The notes: generated by a model not told the origin, from the letters alone. DNA of 36,991 nucleotides from Oscillospiraceae bacterium (GCA_020025345.1 JAHHSH010000008.1:1-36991); one strand, 5' to 3'; positions 1-7,722 are shown, numbered from the stretch's first letter. Made by a program: numbers and translations.

Positions 1-788
1 TCGGGGCATTGTCCATCGCCGGCGTCCCCGGTTTTGGCGGCTACATCAGCAAGACGCTGCTCCATGAGAGCTTCGCCCACCAGATGCACCACATGAGCGG
101 CACGCTGCTGCTCATTGCCCGGTGCGCCGAGGTGCTGTTCCTTTGCTCCGGCGGCTTGACGCTGGCCTATATGGGCAAGCTCTTCTACAAGATTTTCCTG
201 CAAAAGCCCTTGCACGATCAGCCTATTCATGTGGATGGCGGCAGCCTTCTTGCCATCGTTCCCGCGGCGGCACTGCTCCTTGTGATGGGCCTGCTGCCCG
301 GTCAAACCTATGGCGCTATGGCCGCCTATGCCGCGCCGTCCCTCCGCAGCGCACCCATTGTGGTGCAATACTTCTCCTTGGTGAATCTGAAGGGCGCTGC
401 GGTTTCGCTGACCATCGGCCTTGTCGTCTATTTCTTCGTGGTGCGTCGGCTGCTCACCCACCGAGAAGACGGCACATACCGCCGCATTACCGGCCCTGTG
501 GATCTGGAGGATCATGTTTACCGTCCGGCCCTGTCGGCCATCTCCTTTATCGGTGCACTGCTGGGGCGCATCGCCTACAGTCTTACCAACTGGCTGACAA
601 CGGCACTGAGCTTTCTCTTCCGTGCAGGAAACACGCGACGCATTGTCCCCGGAGAGGACGAAGACTTTGGCCGCTACGGGCACAGGAATGCGTCCGGCAA
701 CAGCATCCGCCAGACACTGCAATTTGAGTTGCTGCTCTTTGGCATCGGTGTGGTGGCTGCCCTGTTCTATCTATTGCTTCGACTGTAA
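1..788 (+). CDS. Complex I/Mrp-type proton-channel subunit, C-terminal part (5' truncated by window edge)
   Basis: The reading frame is open from the first base, so only the last ~262 residues are present. The first visible residues, ALSIAGVPGFGGYISK, match the conserved stretch of the proton-translocating antiporter domain (Proton_antipo_M) shared by NuoL/M/N, MrpA/D and hydrogenase membrane subunits. At least four hydrophobic segments follow and the protein ends in a transmembrane helix. It should sit in the cytoplasmic membrane and move H+ or Na+ as part of a larger complex, or as an orphan 'complex I subunit 5 family' protein. The partner genes, if any, lie upstream of the window, so the complex cannot be named. 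The next gene starts 50 bases downstream with its own strong ribosome site. Family is clear; exact subunit identity is not. Confidence 0.85.
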   Translation, partial: GALSIAGVPGFGGYISKTLLHESFAHQMHHMSGTLLLIARCAEVLFLCSGGLTLAYMGKLFYKIFLQKPLHDQPIHVDGGSLLAIVPAAALLLVMGLLPGQTYGAMAAYAAPSLRSAPIVVQYFSLVNLKGAAVSLTIGLVVYFFVVRRLLTHREDGTYRRITGPVDLEDHVYRPALSAISFIGALLGRIAYSLTNWLTTALSFLFRAGNTRRIVPGEDEDFGRYGHRNASGNSIRQTLQFELLLFGIGVVAALFYLLLRL

Positions 789-838
789 TTTCACCTTTTA
801 TTCATTACATAAGATATATTCAGCAAGGAGGAAACAAG

Positions 839-1861
839 ATGAAATTCTGGTTTAAAAATGATTATTCCTTTGGTGCACACCCCAAGGTTTTGGACGCTGT
901 AGTGGCCGCCAATATGGAGGGCAACTGGGGCTACGGCGATGACAAGTACACCGCCCGCGCCAAGGATGTTATCCGCGAAAAGTGCGGCTGCCCCGACGCT
1001 ATGGTGGAGTTTCTCATCGGCGGCACCCAGACCAACGTGGTGGCCTGCTCCTTCCTGCTCAAGCCCTGGGAGGCCGCGATCTGCCCCCACTCCGGTCATC
1101 TGAACGGCCACGAGGTAGGCGCTTTTGAGGCTACCGGCCACAAGATCCTCCCGGTAGAAGTGGGCGCTGACGGCAAGATCACCCCGGAACTGATTGCCCC
1201 GCTGCTGGAGGTTCACAAGGATGTGCATCTGACCAAGCCGGGTCTTGTCTACATTTCTAACGCCACCGAGAACGGTGATGTCTATACCAAGGCCGAGCTG
1301 ACCCGTCTTTATGCATTCTGCCGTGAAAATGACCTGCTCCTCTTTGCTGACGGCGCACGTCTGGGCTGCGCTCTCACCTCGGACAGCAATGATCTGACGC
1401 TGCCGGAGTTTGCAAAGCTGGTGGATGCCTTCTACATCGGCGGCACCAAGAACGGCACCATGTTCGGCGAGGCGCTGGTGATTACCCGCCCGGAGCTGAC
1501 CAAGGACTTCTTCCGCATGAAAAAGCGCATGGGCGCCGTGATGGAGAAGGGTTGGATTCAGGGTGCTATGTTCCTGGCTCTTATGGAGGACGATCTCTAC
1601 TTCAAGATGGGCCGTCACGCCAATGAGATGGCCGCTCGCCTGCAAAAGGGTCTGGTGGACATGGGCTGGAAGCTGTGGGTGGAATCCCCCACCAATCAGC
1701 TTTTCTTCGTGATCCCCAACGAACTGAAGGCCAAGCTGGATGAGATCTGCGAGTACGAGGATTGGTGTATGTACGATGAGACCCACACCGTCATTCGCTT
1801 CGTCACCTGCTTCAACACCACGGAAGCCGATGTGGACGGTCTTCTGGCTGCCCTGCGGTAA
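839..1861 (+). CDS. Low-specificity threonine aldolase family protein (PLP-dependent)
   Basis: This 340-residue protein has the fold-type I PLP layout of threonine aldolases and beta-eliminating lyases. Visible motifs are GGTQTN near residue 61, FADGARLG with the cofactor-binding Asp at 171, and GGTKNG with the probable Schiff-base Lys at 204. Threonine aldolases cleave L-threonine or L-allo-threonine to glycine and acetaldehyde in the cytoplasm, and 340 residues is the usual length. The start is fixed by AAGGAGG seven bases before the ATG. The gene seems monocistronic, 50 bases after the ion-transport gene and followed by a strong bidirectional terminator. Members of this fold are hard to separate by eye, so a related lyase activity is possible. 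Confidence 0.9.
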   Translation: MKFWFKNDYSFGAHPKVLDAVVAANMEGNWGYGDDKYTARAKDVIREKCGCPDAMVEFLIGGTQTNVVACSFLLKPWEAAICPHSGHLNGHEVGAFEATGHKILPVEVGADGKITPELIAPLLEVHKDVHLTKPGLVYISNATENGDVYTKAELTRLYAFCRENDLLLFADGARLGCALTSDSNDLTLPEFAKLVDAFYIGGTKNGTMFGEALVITRPELTKDFFRMKKRMGAVMEKGWIQGAMFLALMEDDLYFKMGRHANEMAARLQKGLVDMGWKLWVESPTNQLFFVIPNELKAKLDEICEYEDWCMYDETHTVIRFVTCFNTTEADVDGLLAALR

Positions 1862-1871
1862 ATGAAACATA

Positions 1872-1907
1872 AAAAAGGACGCAGATGGATCCATCTGCGT
1901 CCTTTTT
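1872..1907. terminator. Bidirectional rho-independent terminator
   Basis: A perfect palindrome with stem AAAAAGGACGCAGATGG and its complement has A and T tracts on both sides. It lies between the stops of the convergent aldolase and CrtO-like genes and can serve both. Confidence 0.93.
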
Positions 1908-1912
1908 GCATC

Positions 1913-2449
1913 TTACTTTGTCTGTCGGTCTGCGATTTTGATGATACGCGGACGGTTATACCGCTGCATCATAACGAAACACAAATCGAAAGCGGCGGCG
2001 AGGAGGGATGTCACCAAAAACACAGGCAGCGCACCAAAGCGAAAGGCGGCCAGCAGCGGCACAAAACTCAACAGCGCATTTGTCTCATGCACCAGTTCCG
2101 ACTGGCACATCGCCTGTGCAATCTCCTCCCAAGTGTGCTGCCGCGGATCAAAAGCCGCCGGGTCATAGGTGGGCATCCGCCCCTTCCAGCGTTTCACCCG
2201 CAGCTTCTCATAGAGCCACGGCTCCCATTTGTGCAGCTGATACCACTTTCTGCGGTAATCGGCCCGATTCCCCATAGTACGGTCGTAGATCCCGCCCACC
2301 AGCAAGCGCATGGCAAAATGGTAAAGAACCGTCCCCGCAGTGATAGCCAACGTAAGAAAGATATCATAGGGATACCCATGGTACAACAGGACAAAAAGCC
2401 CCGTCAGCACGGCAGCAATTCCTGCTGTTCGCTTCATAACCGCTGCCAT
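1913..2449 (-). CDS. CrtO-like membrane acyltransferase (glycosyl-4,4'-diaponeurosporenoate acyltransferase family)
   Basis: This 178-residue integral membrane protein has about four hydrophobic segments. Its signature resembles the CrtO family of staphyloxanthin synthesis: an N-terminal membrane pair, the polar segment YRRKWYQLHKWE, an acidic/amide motif (SELVHETN), and near the C-terminus the hallmark QRYNRPR. In staphylococci CrtO esterifies a glycosylated carotenoid. In clostridia such homologues usually occur alone, so another lipid acyl acceptor is likely. No carotenoid gene is seen nearby. The ATG at 2449 is chosen because GGGGAGG lies eight bases upstream; the longer frame to 2491 has no ribosome site. 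Family match is from motifs only and the substrate is unknown. Confidence 0.7.
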   Translation of the reverse strand: MAAVMKRTAGIAAVLTGLFVLLYHGYPYDIFLTLAITAGTVLYHFAMRLLVGGIYDRTMGNRADYRRKWYQLHKWEPWLYEKLRVKRWKGRMPTYDPAAFDPRQHTWEEIAQAMCQSELVHETNALLSFVPLLAAFRFGALPVFLVTSLLAAAFDLCFVMMQRYNRPRIIKIADRQTK

Positions 2450-2515
2450 GACCACACCTCCCCGCGCAAATACTCTCCTACAGTATACCAAGCCTTCTGC
2501 GGGAATACAACTACA

Positions 2516-2552
2516 AGAACGCCCCCAGCGGCATACCGCTGAGGGCGTTCTT
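2516..2552 (-). terminator. Terminator of the feo operon
   Basis: A long GC-rich hairpin with arms near GAACGCCC and GGGCGTTC and an inner CAGCGG/CCGCTG is followed on the minus strand by TTCTTG. It is the first clear terminator after the Cys-rich gene. The T tract is short, so read-through into the CrtO-like gene is possible. Confidence 0.7.
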
Positions 2553-2588
2553 GCAGGAGATTTCTCCCCTAATATGGCAGGTTGGTTG

Positions 2589-2645
2589 GGCTTTGCGGCG
2601 GTGCATTCTCATGTGCTCTCATGGACTGTTTCCGTCCGCAAAGCC
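2589..2645 (-). other. Structured 3' region of the feo transcript
   Basis: Perfect 10-base arms GGCTTTGCGG (2589-2598) and CCGCAAAGCC (2636-2645) enclose 37 bases that include a smaller GGAC/GTCC hairpin. It lies between the stop of the Cys-rich gene and the operon terminator. There is no T tract after it, so it looks like an RNA-stability or processing structure rather than a terminator. Confidence 0.45.
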
Positions 2646-2655
2646 TCTTGTTCGT

Positions 2656-2814
2656 TTACTTACCGCAGTGGCAGCTTCCACCACAGCTGCCGCAATCACC
2701 GCCGCAGCTGCAGCCACCGCCTTTTTTATGGCTGCGCCACAAGGAGCGGACGGCCAGGCCCACCACCAAGACGATAAGTGCAACAGCAATGATATTTCCA
2801 ACGATAGGAGGCAT
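2656..2814 (-). CDS. FeoB-associated Cys-rich membrane protein
   Basis: A 52-residue protein starts MPPIVGNIIAVALIVLVVGL, a single N-terminal membrane helix, followed by a basic stretch (RSLWRSHKK) and a Gly/Cys tail with six cysteines at residues 35, 37, 41, 44, 48 and 50. This is the layout of the FeoB-associated Cys-rich membrane protein family (Pfam PF12669), encoded just after feoB in many Firmicutes. The Cys tail probably binds Fe(II) or a cluster on the cytoplasmic side. The start is supported by AAAGGAGAGGAG just upstream, and the gene begins 28 bases after the feoB stop. Its exact role is not settled in the family. Confidence 0.92.
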   Translation of the reverse strand: MPPIVGNIIAVALIVLVVGLAVRSLWRSHKKGGGCSCGGDCGSCGGSCHCGK

Positions 2815-2842
2815 AGGCTCCTCTCCTTTCTACTTGTAGAAT

Positions 2843-5056
2843 TTACTTCTTAGCCGCAGCGTTGACAGAGGTCAGATTGTGAATCTCGCCCTCGGGCTTG
2901 TAGCCCTTGCGGAACAGGAGATACAGCAGACCGACCAGCAGGCCGATGGCAATCACGGTCATTACGCCGAAGGTTGCCTCACCGGTGAACAGACCACCGA
3001 TCTGATAGACGATCATGGAGATCACATAGGCAAAACCGCACATGTAAGCGATGGTGGCTGCGGTCCACTTGGCGTTGTTCATCTCGCGCTTGATGGCGCC
3101 GATGGCAGCGAAGCAGGGAGCGCACAGCAGCTGGAAGATCATGAAGGAATAGGCGCAAATGGGACCAAAGTCAGCAGCTACCATCGTCCAGATAGGACTG
3201 GAGTCCTCGATCAGATCCACGTCGCCGCCGTAGTTGTAAAGCACACCGAAGGTGTTGATGACTTCTTCCTTGGCGATGAGGCCGGTGAAGGTAGCCACAG
3301 TGGCCTTCCAAGCCTTGTCACCGATCCAGCCCAGAGGATAGAAGATCCAAGCAATTGCATTACCGATTGCAGCCAGCAGGGAGTGATTGTTGTCCTCCAC
3401 AGCCTGGAACACACCGTCCACGAAGCCGTAGCCCTGCAGGAACCACAGAACAATGGCGCTGAGCAGGATGATGGTACCGGCACGCTTGATGAAGGACCAG
3501 CCGCGCTCCCAAGTGGCACGCAGCACGTTGCCCATGGAAGGTGCGTGGTAAGCAGGCAGCTCCATAACAAAGGGAGCAGGCTCACCGGCGAAGGCCTTGA
3601 ACTTCTTGAGGATGATACCGGAAATCACCACGGAGGCGATACCGATGAAGAAAGCAGAGGTTGCTACCAGAGGGGACTCACCAAACACAGCACCGGCAAA
3701 CAGACCGATGATGGGCAGCTTAGCGCCGCAGGGGATAAAGCCGGTGGTCATAATGGTGATCTTACGGTCACGATCCTGCTCGATGGTACGGGAAGCCATG
3801 ATACCGGGCACGCCGCAGCCGGTGGCTACCAGCATGGGGATAAAGGACTTACCGCTCAAGCCGAAGCGACGGAACAGACGGTCCATAATGAAGGCGATAC
3901 GGGCCATGTAGCCCACGTCCTCCAGAATCGCCAGCAGGAAGAACAGCACCAGCATCTGGGGTACAAAGCCCAGCACTGCGCCGACACCGCCCACAATACC
4001 GTCCATGACGAGGCCGTGGATCCACGAACCTTCCGCCACGTGCAGGACACCCAACAGATTCTCAAAGAGGCCGGGAACCCACTCACCAAAGATGGTGTCA
4101 TTGGCAAAGTCCGTACCGAAGGTGCCGATGGAGAAAATCCAAGGAGCCTCCGTCCAGGGGCCCATAGCAATGGCGTAGATACAGAACATAATTGCCACGA
4201 AGATGGGCAGAGCCAGAATACGATTGGTCACAATACGGTCAATCTTGTCGGAAACGGACAGGCTGCCCTTGGGAGCCTTTTTCTTAACGGCATGATGCAC
4301 CGTGTTGCTGATGTAGGAATAGCGCTGGTTGGTGATGATGCTCTCGGAGTCGTCGTCCAGCTCCTTTTCGCAATCAGCGATATGCTCTTCCAGATGAGCT
4401 GCCAGCTCCTCGGGAAGCTTCAGATCCTGCAGCACCTTCTCATCGCGCTCGAAGATCTTGATCGCGTACCAACGCAGATACTGATTGTCAACCAGACCGG
4501 CGATGGACTCCTCGATGTGAGCAATGGCGTGCTCCACACTGCCGGTGAACACATGGGGCAGCTCGCCGCTCTTATTCTGTGCAGCGGCCATAGCGCGCTC
4601 AGCGGCGATCATACCGCCCTCGCCCTTCAATGCGCTCATCTCCACCACCTGGCAGTTGAGCGCTGCGCCCAGCTTCTCCAAATCAATGGTGTCGCCGTTC
4701 TTACGCACCAGATCGATCATGTTGATGGCTACCACCACAGGAAGACCCAGTTCCACCAGCTGGGTGGTCAGATACAGGTTACGCTCAATGTTGGTACCGT
4801 CTACGATATTCAAAATCGCATCGGGTTTCTCCTTGACCAGATAATCTCTGGCCACCACTTCCTCCAGCGTATAAGGGGACAGGGAGTAGATACCGGGCAG
4901 GTCCTGAATCACCACATCCTTGTGGCCCTTCAGCTTACCCTCTTTCTTTTCTACCGTAACGCCGGGCCAGTTGCCCACATATTGATTGGAACCGGTCAAT
5001 GCGTTAAAAAGCGTGGTTTTACCGCAGTTAGGGTTACCGGCTAACGCAATTTTCAT
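2843..5056 (-). CDS. feoB: Ferrous iron transporter B
   Basis: FeoB imports Fe(II) across the cytoplasmic membrane. The 737-residue protein has an N-terminal G domain with P-loop GNPNCGKTT (residues 7-15), G3 motif DLPG, G4 motif NMID and G5-like SALKGEG, a helical spacer (~residues 190-260), then the polytopic channel. The channel carries both Gate motifs (around CGVPGIMASR and PCGAKLPI) and a late conserved CAPCFAAIGAIKRE segment. Length and layout are normal. The ATG at 5056 is preferred over one seven codons upstream because it starts exactly at the G-domain strand MKIALAGN and follows GGAGAGGAG. An iron-box-like inverted repeat (5079-5094) and a hairpin (5108-5147) lie between feoA and feoB. 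Confidence 0.97.
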   Translation of the reverse strand: MKIALAGNPNCGKTTLFNALTGSNQYVGNWPGVTVEKKEGKLKGHKDVVIQDLPGIYSLSPYTLEEVVARDYLVKEKPDAILNIVDGTNIERNLYLTTQLVELGLPVVVAINMIDLVRKNGDTIDLEKLGAALNCQVVEMSALKGEGGMIAAERAMAAAQNKSGELPHVFTGSVEHAIAHIEESIAGLVDNQYLRWYAIKIFERDEKVLQDLKLPEELAAHLEEHIADCEKELDDDSESIITNQRYSYISNTVHHAVKKKAPKGSLSVSDKIDRIVTNRILALPIFVAIMFCIYAIAMGPWTEAPWIFSIGTFGTDFANDTIFGEWVPGLFENLLGVLHVAEGSWIHGLVMDGIVGGVGAVLGFVPQMLVLFFLLAILEDVGYMARIAFIMDRLFRRFGLSGKSFIPMLVATGCGVPGIMASRTIEQDRDRKITIMTTGFIPCGAKLPIIGLFAGAVFGESPLVATSAFFIGIASVVISGIILKKFKAFAGEPAPFVMELPAYHAPSMGNVLRATWERGWSFIKRAGTIILLSAIVLWFLQGYGFVDGVFQAVEDNNHSLLAAIGNAIAWIFYPLGWIGDKAWKATVATFTGLIAKEEVINTFGVLYNYGGDVDLIEDSSPIWTMVAADFGPICAYSFMIFQLLCAPCFAAIGAIKREMNNAKWTAATIAYMCGFAYVISMIVYQIGGLFTGEATFGVMTVIAIGLLVGLLYLLFRKGYKPEGEIHNLTSVNAAAKK

Positions 5057-5078
5057 GCTATAAATTCTCCTCTCCAAT

Positions 5079-5094
5079 GTTAGCTTTAGCTAAC
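5079..5094. promoter_or_regulatory. Iron-box-like inverted repeat in the feoA-feoB gap
   Basis: GTTAG-CTTTAG-CTAAC is a perfect palindrome (arms GTTAGC/GCTAAC) 23 bases upstream of the feoB start. The same 5-6-5 core occurs at 5640, 5675, 20318 and 34847. Its place inside the operon suggests control of feoB from an internal promoter, or a roadblock. Confidence 0.7.
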
Positions 5095-5107
5095 CAAATA
5101 TTTCTAT

Positions 5108-5147
5108 AAAAGCGGCTCACAACACCGCTATGGTGTGCAGCCGCTTT
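5108..5147 (-). terminator. Intercistronic hairpin between feoA and feoB (attenuator or processing site)
   Basis: Arms AAAGCGGCT and AGCCGCTTT with inner ACACC/GGTGT form a long hairpin overlapping the feoA stop. On the minus strand the stem ends in TTTTA, a short T run, so it is more likely a partial terminator or RNA-processing structure that lowers feoB relative to feoA. Confidence 0.6.
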
Positions 5148-5373
5148 ACTGCACCTCGATCATCTCAGCATCTGCCTTACGGACGCTCAGTTCGTAGCCG
5201 CGTACGTTCAGTTCCATAGGATCGCCCAGGGGAGCTACCTTGCGCACGAAGATTTCCACGCCCTTGGTGATACCCATATCCATAATGCGGCGCTTTACAG
5301 GGCCCTCACCGTGGAGCTTCAAGACCTGACAGGTCTCGCCCACTTTCACATCTTTCAGTGTTTTCATTGCCAT
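5146..5373 (-). CDS. feoA: FeoA family protein (second copy)
   Basis: This 75-residue SH3-like protein contains the FeoA core: a strand with VGETCQVLKL, then KRRIMDMGITKG, where the R-x-x-M-D-M-G pattern is diagnostic, and a C-terminal strand YELSVRKADAEMIEV. FeoA proteins are small cytoplasmic partners thought to dock on FeoB and modulate its GTPase and transport activity. It is the middle feo gene, 31 bases after the first feoA and about 90 bases before feoB. GGAGGAGAA precedes the first ATG; the third-codon ATG is also possible. Two FeoA copies before FeoB is common in clostridia. Confidence 0.93.
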   Translation of the reverse strand: MAMKTLKDVKVGETCQVLKLHGEGPVKRRIMDMGITKGVEIFVRKVAPLGDPMELNVRGYELSVRKADAEMIEVQ

Positions 5374-5404
5374 TTCTCCTCCATTTCTATGCTGCGGGAG
5401 TAAG

Positions 5405-5617
5405 TCAGATCATGATCCGGTTGGCCATGGTTTTATCCAGCGCGACCCGGCTGTCCTTCACCTGTACGATCAGATTTCCGGCGATCTCATTAACCACCAC
5501 GACCTCTGCGTCCACAACAAAGCCCATCTCCGCCAGATGCTGGCGGACTTCATCCTTGCCGGTAATCTTGCGGATGGTTCCCACCTCGCCTGCTTTTGCC
5601 ATTGACAGCGGCATCAT
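5405..5617 (-). CDS. feoA: FeoA family protein (first copy)
   Basis: A 70-residue FeoA/SH3-like protein with the family pattern KAGEVGTIRKITG, then RQHLAEMGFVVDAEVVVV and a C-terminal strand ending in ALDKTMANRIMI. The L-A-E-M-G motif replaces the M-D-M-G of its partner, so the two copies are diverged rather than a fresh duplication. It leads the feo operon. Ribosome site AGGAAGGAG lies five bases before tandem ATGs. Its promoter carries two perfect copies and one degenerate copy of the GTTAG-N6-CTAAC repeat, so iron control of the whole operon is expected. Role as for other FeoA: a cytoplasmic accessory to FeoB. Confidence 0.92.
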   Translation of the reverse strand: MMPLSMAKAGEVGTIRKITGKDEVRQHLAEMGFVVDAEVVVVNEIAGNLIVQVKDSRVALDKTMANRIMI

Positions 5618-5639
5618 ATCTTCTCCTTCCTGCGCAACA

Positions 5640-5655
5640 GTTAGAATGCACTAAC
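5640..5655. promoter_or_regulatory. Iron-box-like operator 1 of the feo promoter
   Basis: GTTAG-AATGCA-CTAAC, an exact 5-6-5 inverted repeat about 45-60 bases downstream of the predicted feo transcription start. It is 35 bases, centre to centre, from operator 2. Confidence 0.75.
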
Positions 5656-5674
5656 TTTTTCTCTAAAAATAGAG

Positions 5675-5690
5675 GTTAGTACACACTAAC
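5675..5690. promoter_or_regulatory. Iron-box-like operator 2 of the feo promoter
   Basis: GTTAG-TACACA-CTAAC, extended by one outer pair (G/C) and one inner pair (T/A) to arms GGTTAGT/ACTAACC. It lies about 10-25 bases downstream of the predicted transcription start, a position suited to repression. A weaker match, GTTTA-N6-CTAAC at 5707-5722, overlaps the -10 element and spacer. Confidence 0.78.
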
Positions 5691-5705
5691 CCTCATTTCG
5701 GATAT

Positions 5706-5734
5706 AGTTTACCACGGCTAACTTTCTCTGTCAA
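5706..5734 (-). promoter_or_regulatory. feo operon promoter
   Basis: Minus-strand -35 TTGACA (5734-5729), 17-base spacer and -10 TAAACT (5711-5706) preceded by TGG, an extended -10. The transcription start should be near 5699, just before operator 2. Confidence 0.75.
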
Positions 5735-5830
5735 GCCCCTTTTTCCGAAGACTTTCGGGGAAGAATTCTACTCCATAATGCGCTGAAAACGCATGAGCGA
5801 TAACTTTAGGCAGGCACCTCAAAATGTCCA

Positions 5831-5859
5831 TTGCTTTCCCACCAAATCCAGATTATACT
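5831..5859 (+). promoter_or_regulatory. Promoter of the CmpB-type membrane protein gene
   Basis: TTGCTT, 17-base spacer, TATACT, 58 bases before the chosen ATG. The rest of the 299-base gap 5618-5916 is the feo promoter region and nothing else recognisable. Confidence 0.6.
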
Positions 5860-5916
5860 ACAATTATATTATGGGGTTTTATATTCCCGACACTAAGAAA
5901 GGACGGAAGTAAAATT

Positions 5917-6660
5917 ATGGAGATCTTTCTTACCTTGGCCTATCTCTTTTTCATCGGCTCTGTGCTGGGCTGGGTACTGGAACTACTCTTTCGGAATCTC
6001 TGCCACCGCAGTCAGAAATGGATCAACCCCGGATTTTGTACCGGTCCTTATGTACCGCTGTATGGCTTCGGCCTGTGCATCCTTTACCTGCTGGCCTCTG
6101 TAGAGCATCACCTGCCCTTCCCCACGCCTTTTTGGCGCAGTGTCGCCGCCATTGTCATTATGGGTGTTGCCATGACGGCTCTGGAGTATGTTGCCGGTAT
6201 TCTCTGCCTGCGCATCGCCAAGGTGCGGCTGTGGGACTACTCCGGACAGTGGGGCAATATACAAGGCATCATCTGTCCCCTCTTTTCTCTGGCTTGGGCA
6301 GTGTTGGGCGGTATTTATGATCTCTTTGTCCACCCCCATGTAGAGAACGCTATGGCTGCGATCTCCCATTCTCAGGGGTTCACTTTCCTCGTAGGTCTCT
6401 TCTTCGGCGTCTTTCTGGTCGACGTGGGCCACTCTGTCCAGCTGACAGCCAAGCTAAAGAAGTTCGCCGAAGAGAACGCCGTGATCCTCCGCTACGAAAG
6501 TATCAAGGCGCACATCCGCACAGCTCAGAGCAATCGCGCTCTGCGTTTCCACTTCTTCACCCCCTTCCGTTCTGCCCGTTCTTTGACCGAGCACCTCCGG
6601 GAGATGTATATCACACCCGGAAAGCCGGGGATATCTGTAAAGCCCTGGAAGCGGCACTAA
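5917..6660 (+). CDS. Putative ABC-type permease, CmpB family membrane protein
   Basis: This 247-residue integral membrane protein has about five or six hydrophobic helices and a cytoplasmic basic C-terminus. The N-terminus reads FFIGSVLGWVLELLFR and continues with WINPGFCTGPYVPLYGFG, which are hallmarks of the ABC_trans_CmpB family (Pfam PF06541) of putative ABC transporter permeases in Firmicutes. No ATPase gene lies beside it and family function is unproven. The start at 5917 is chosen because it begins the first membrane helix and follows the purine-rich AAGAAAGGACGGAAG; the frame opens earlier at 5824 without a ribosome site. It is monocistronic, with its own promoter and a strong terminator. 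Confidence 0.8.
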   Translation: MEIFLTLAYLFFIGSVLGWVLELLFRNLCHRSQKWINPGFCTGPYVPLYGFGLCILYLLASVEHHLPFPTPFWRSVAAIVIMGVAMTALEYVAGILCLRIAKVRLWDYSGQWGNIQGIICPLFSLAWAVLGGIYDLFVHPHVENAMAAISHSQGFTFLVGLFFGVFLVDVGHSVQLTAKLKKFAEENAVILRYESIKAHIRTAQSNRALRFHFFTPFRSARSLTEHLREMYITPGKPGISVKPWKRH

Positions 6661-6673
6661 AGATTCGCATGAT

Positions 6674-6710
6674 AAAAACTGCGGCGTGCATCTTGCACGC
6701 CGCAGTTTTT
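6674..6710. terminator. Bidirectional terminator
   Basis: Perfect 17-base arms AAAAACTGCGGCGTGCA and its complement with a three-base loop and A/T tracts on both flanks. It lies between the convergent CmpB-type and nucleoside hydrolase genes. Confidence 0.93.
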
Positions 6711-6783
6711 GCTGTCAAACGTCAAATATATATCCTCGACAGGGGCACAACGAGCCGCACTTATAGGATCGGCCGCGCTGCCC

Positions 6784-7722
6784 TTATGCGTCATAGCGAC
6801 GCAGTGCATCCTCGATGATATCCCAGAATCGCTCCACGTCGATGTCCACCGCCACCTGCGCCGTATGAGGCAGATGCAGATAGTCGAAGGAGTCGCAGTT
6901 GGTGCGTCCGTAGGACTGCTGGGCACGGATCTCGATTTGCACATTCATGTCTTGCAGCGTCAAAAGCTCCGGGTCGATGAGGGAAGCCACCGTCACAGGG
7001 TCATGCAGGGGGCCGCCGTCAAAGCCGAAAACCTCCTTTTCGGTACGGCAGAAATGTCCCATCAGCTCTGCAAAGAGTTTTCCGGCCCGATTTCCTACCG
7101 CACCCATTCGCTCCACAATATGGGGATAGCACAGTACCTTTCGTGTCACATCCAGACCCACCATGGTCACCGGCGCACCGCAGGTAAAGCAGACCTGTGC
7201 CGCCTCGCCGTCCGCCCAGATATTGAACTCCGCCGCCGGTGTCACGTTGCCGTAGCCCACCGAGCCGCCCATCAGCACAATACGGCGGATCTTTTGGGCG
7301 ATCCGCGGCTCCATCCGCAGTGCCATGGCCAAATTCGTCATCGGCCCCGTGGTCACCACCACAATATCACCCTCCGATTCCATCAGCGTCCGCACCAGAT
7401 AGTTGACGGCGTGCTCCGTCTCTGCCTTGCGCTGCAAGGGCGGAAACACCGGGCCGTCCAAGCCGCTCTCGCCGTGAATGTCATCGGCGATCTTCCGCTC
7501 ACGCACCATGGGCAGAGGGCATCCGGCGTACACCGGCACATCCAACCCCAGATATTCCACCAGATGCAGGGCATTGCGCACCGTATTGTCAATGGTCTGG
7601 TTCCCCGCTACCACCGTCACGCCCAGCAGCTCCAGCTTGGGGCTGCTGCCCGCCACCATCAGCGCCACCGCATCGTCGTGACCGGGGTCGCAATCCAAGA
7701 TCATTTTGATTTTTTCACTCAT
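6784..7722 (-). CDS. Nucleoside hydrolase (ribonucleoside hydrolase, RihA/RihB-like)
   Basis: This cytoplasmic hydrolase cleaves the N-glycosidic bond of ribonucleosides to free base and ribose for salvage. The 312-residue protein starts with the Ca-binding signature DCDPGHDD at residues 10-17. It continues with VVAGNQTIDNTVRNAL, the GPMTNLAMAL helix and, near the C-terminus, HDPVTVASLIDPEL with the conserved His-Asp. All are standard for the IU-nucleoside hydrolase family; substrate preference cannot be decided by eye. ATG 7722 is chosen over the frame start at 7767 because AAAGGAAG sits nine bases upstream and it begins at the conserved first strand. It is transcribed alone, after the degV terminator. 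Confidence 0.94.
   Translation of the reverse strand: MSEKIKMILDCDPGHDDAVALMVAGSSPKLELLGVTVVAGNQTIDNTVRNALHLVEYLGLDVPVYAGCPLPMVRERKIADDIHGESGLDGPVFPPLQRKAETEHAVNYLVRTLMESEGDIVVVTTGPMTNLAMALRMEPRIAQKIRRIVLMGGSVGYGNVTPAAEFNIWADGEAAQVCFTCGAPVTMVGLDVTRKVLCYPHIVERMGAVGNRAGKLFAELMGHFCRTEKEVFGFDGGPLHDPVTVASLIDPELLTLQDMNVQIEIRAQQSYGRTNCDSFDYLHLPHTAQVAVDIDVERFWDIIEDALRRYDA

Noticed and set aside
2879..5044. 721-codon open frame on the plus strand opposite feoB
   Set aside because: It mirrors feoB exactly, is rich in His/Gln/Gly runs typical of antisense frames, has no ribosome site and no family resemblance.
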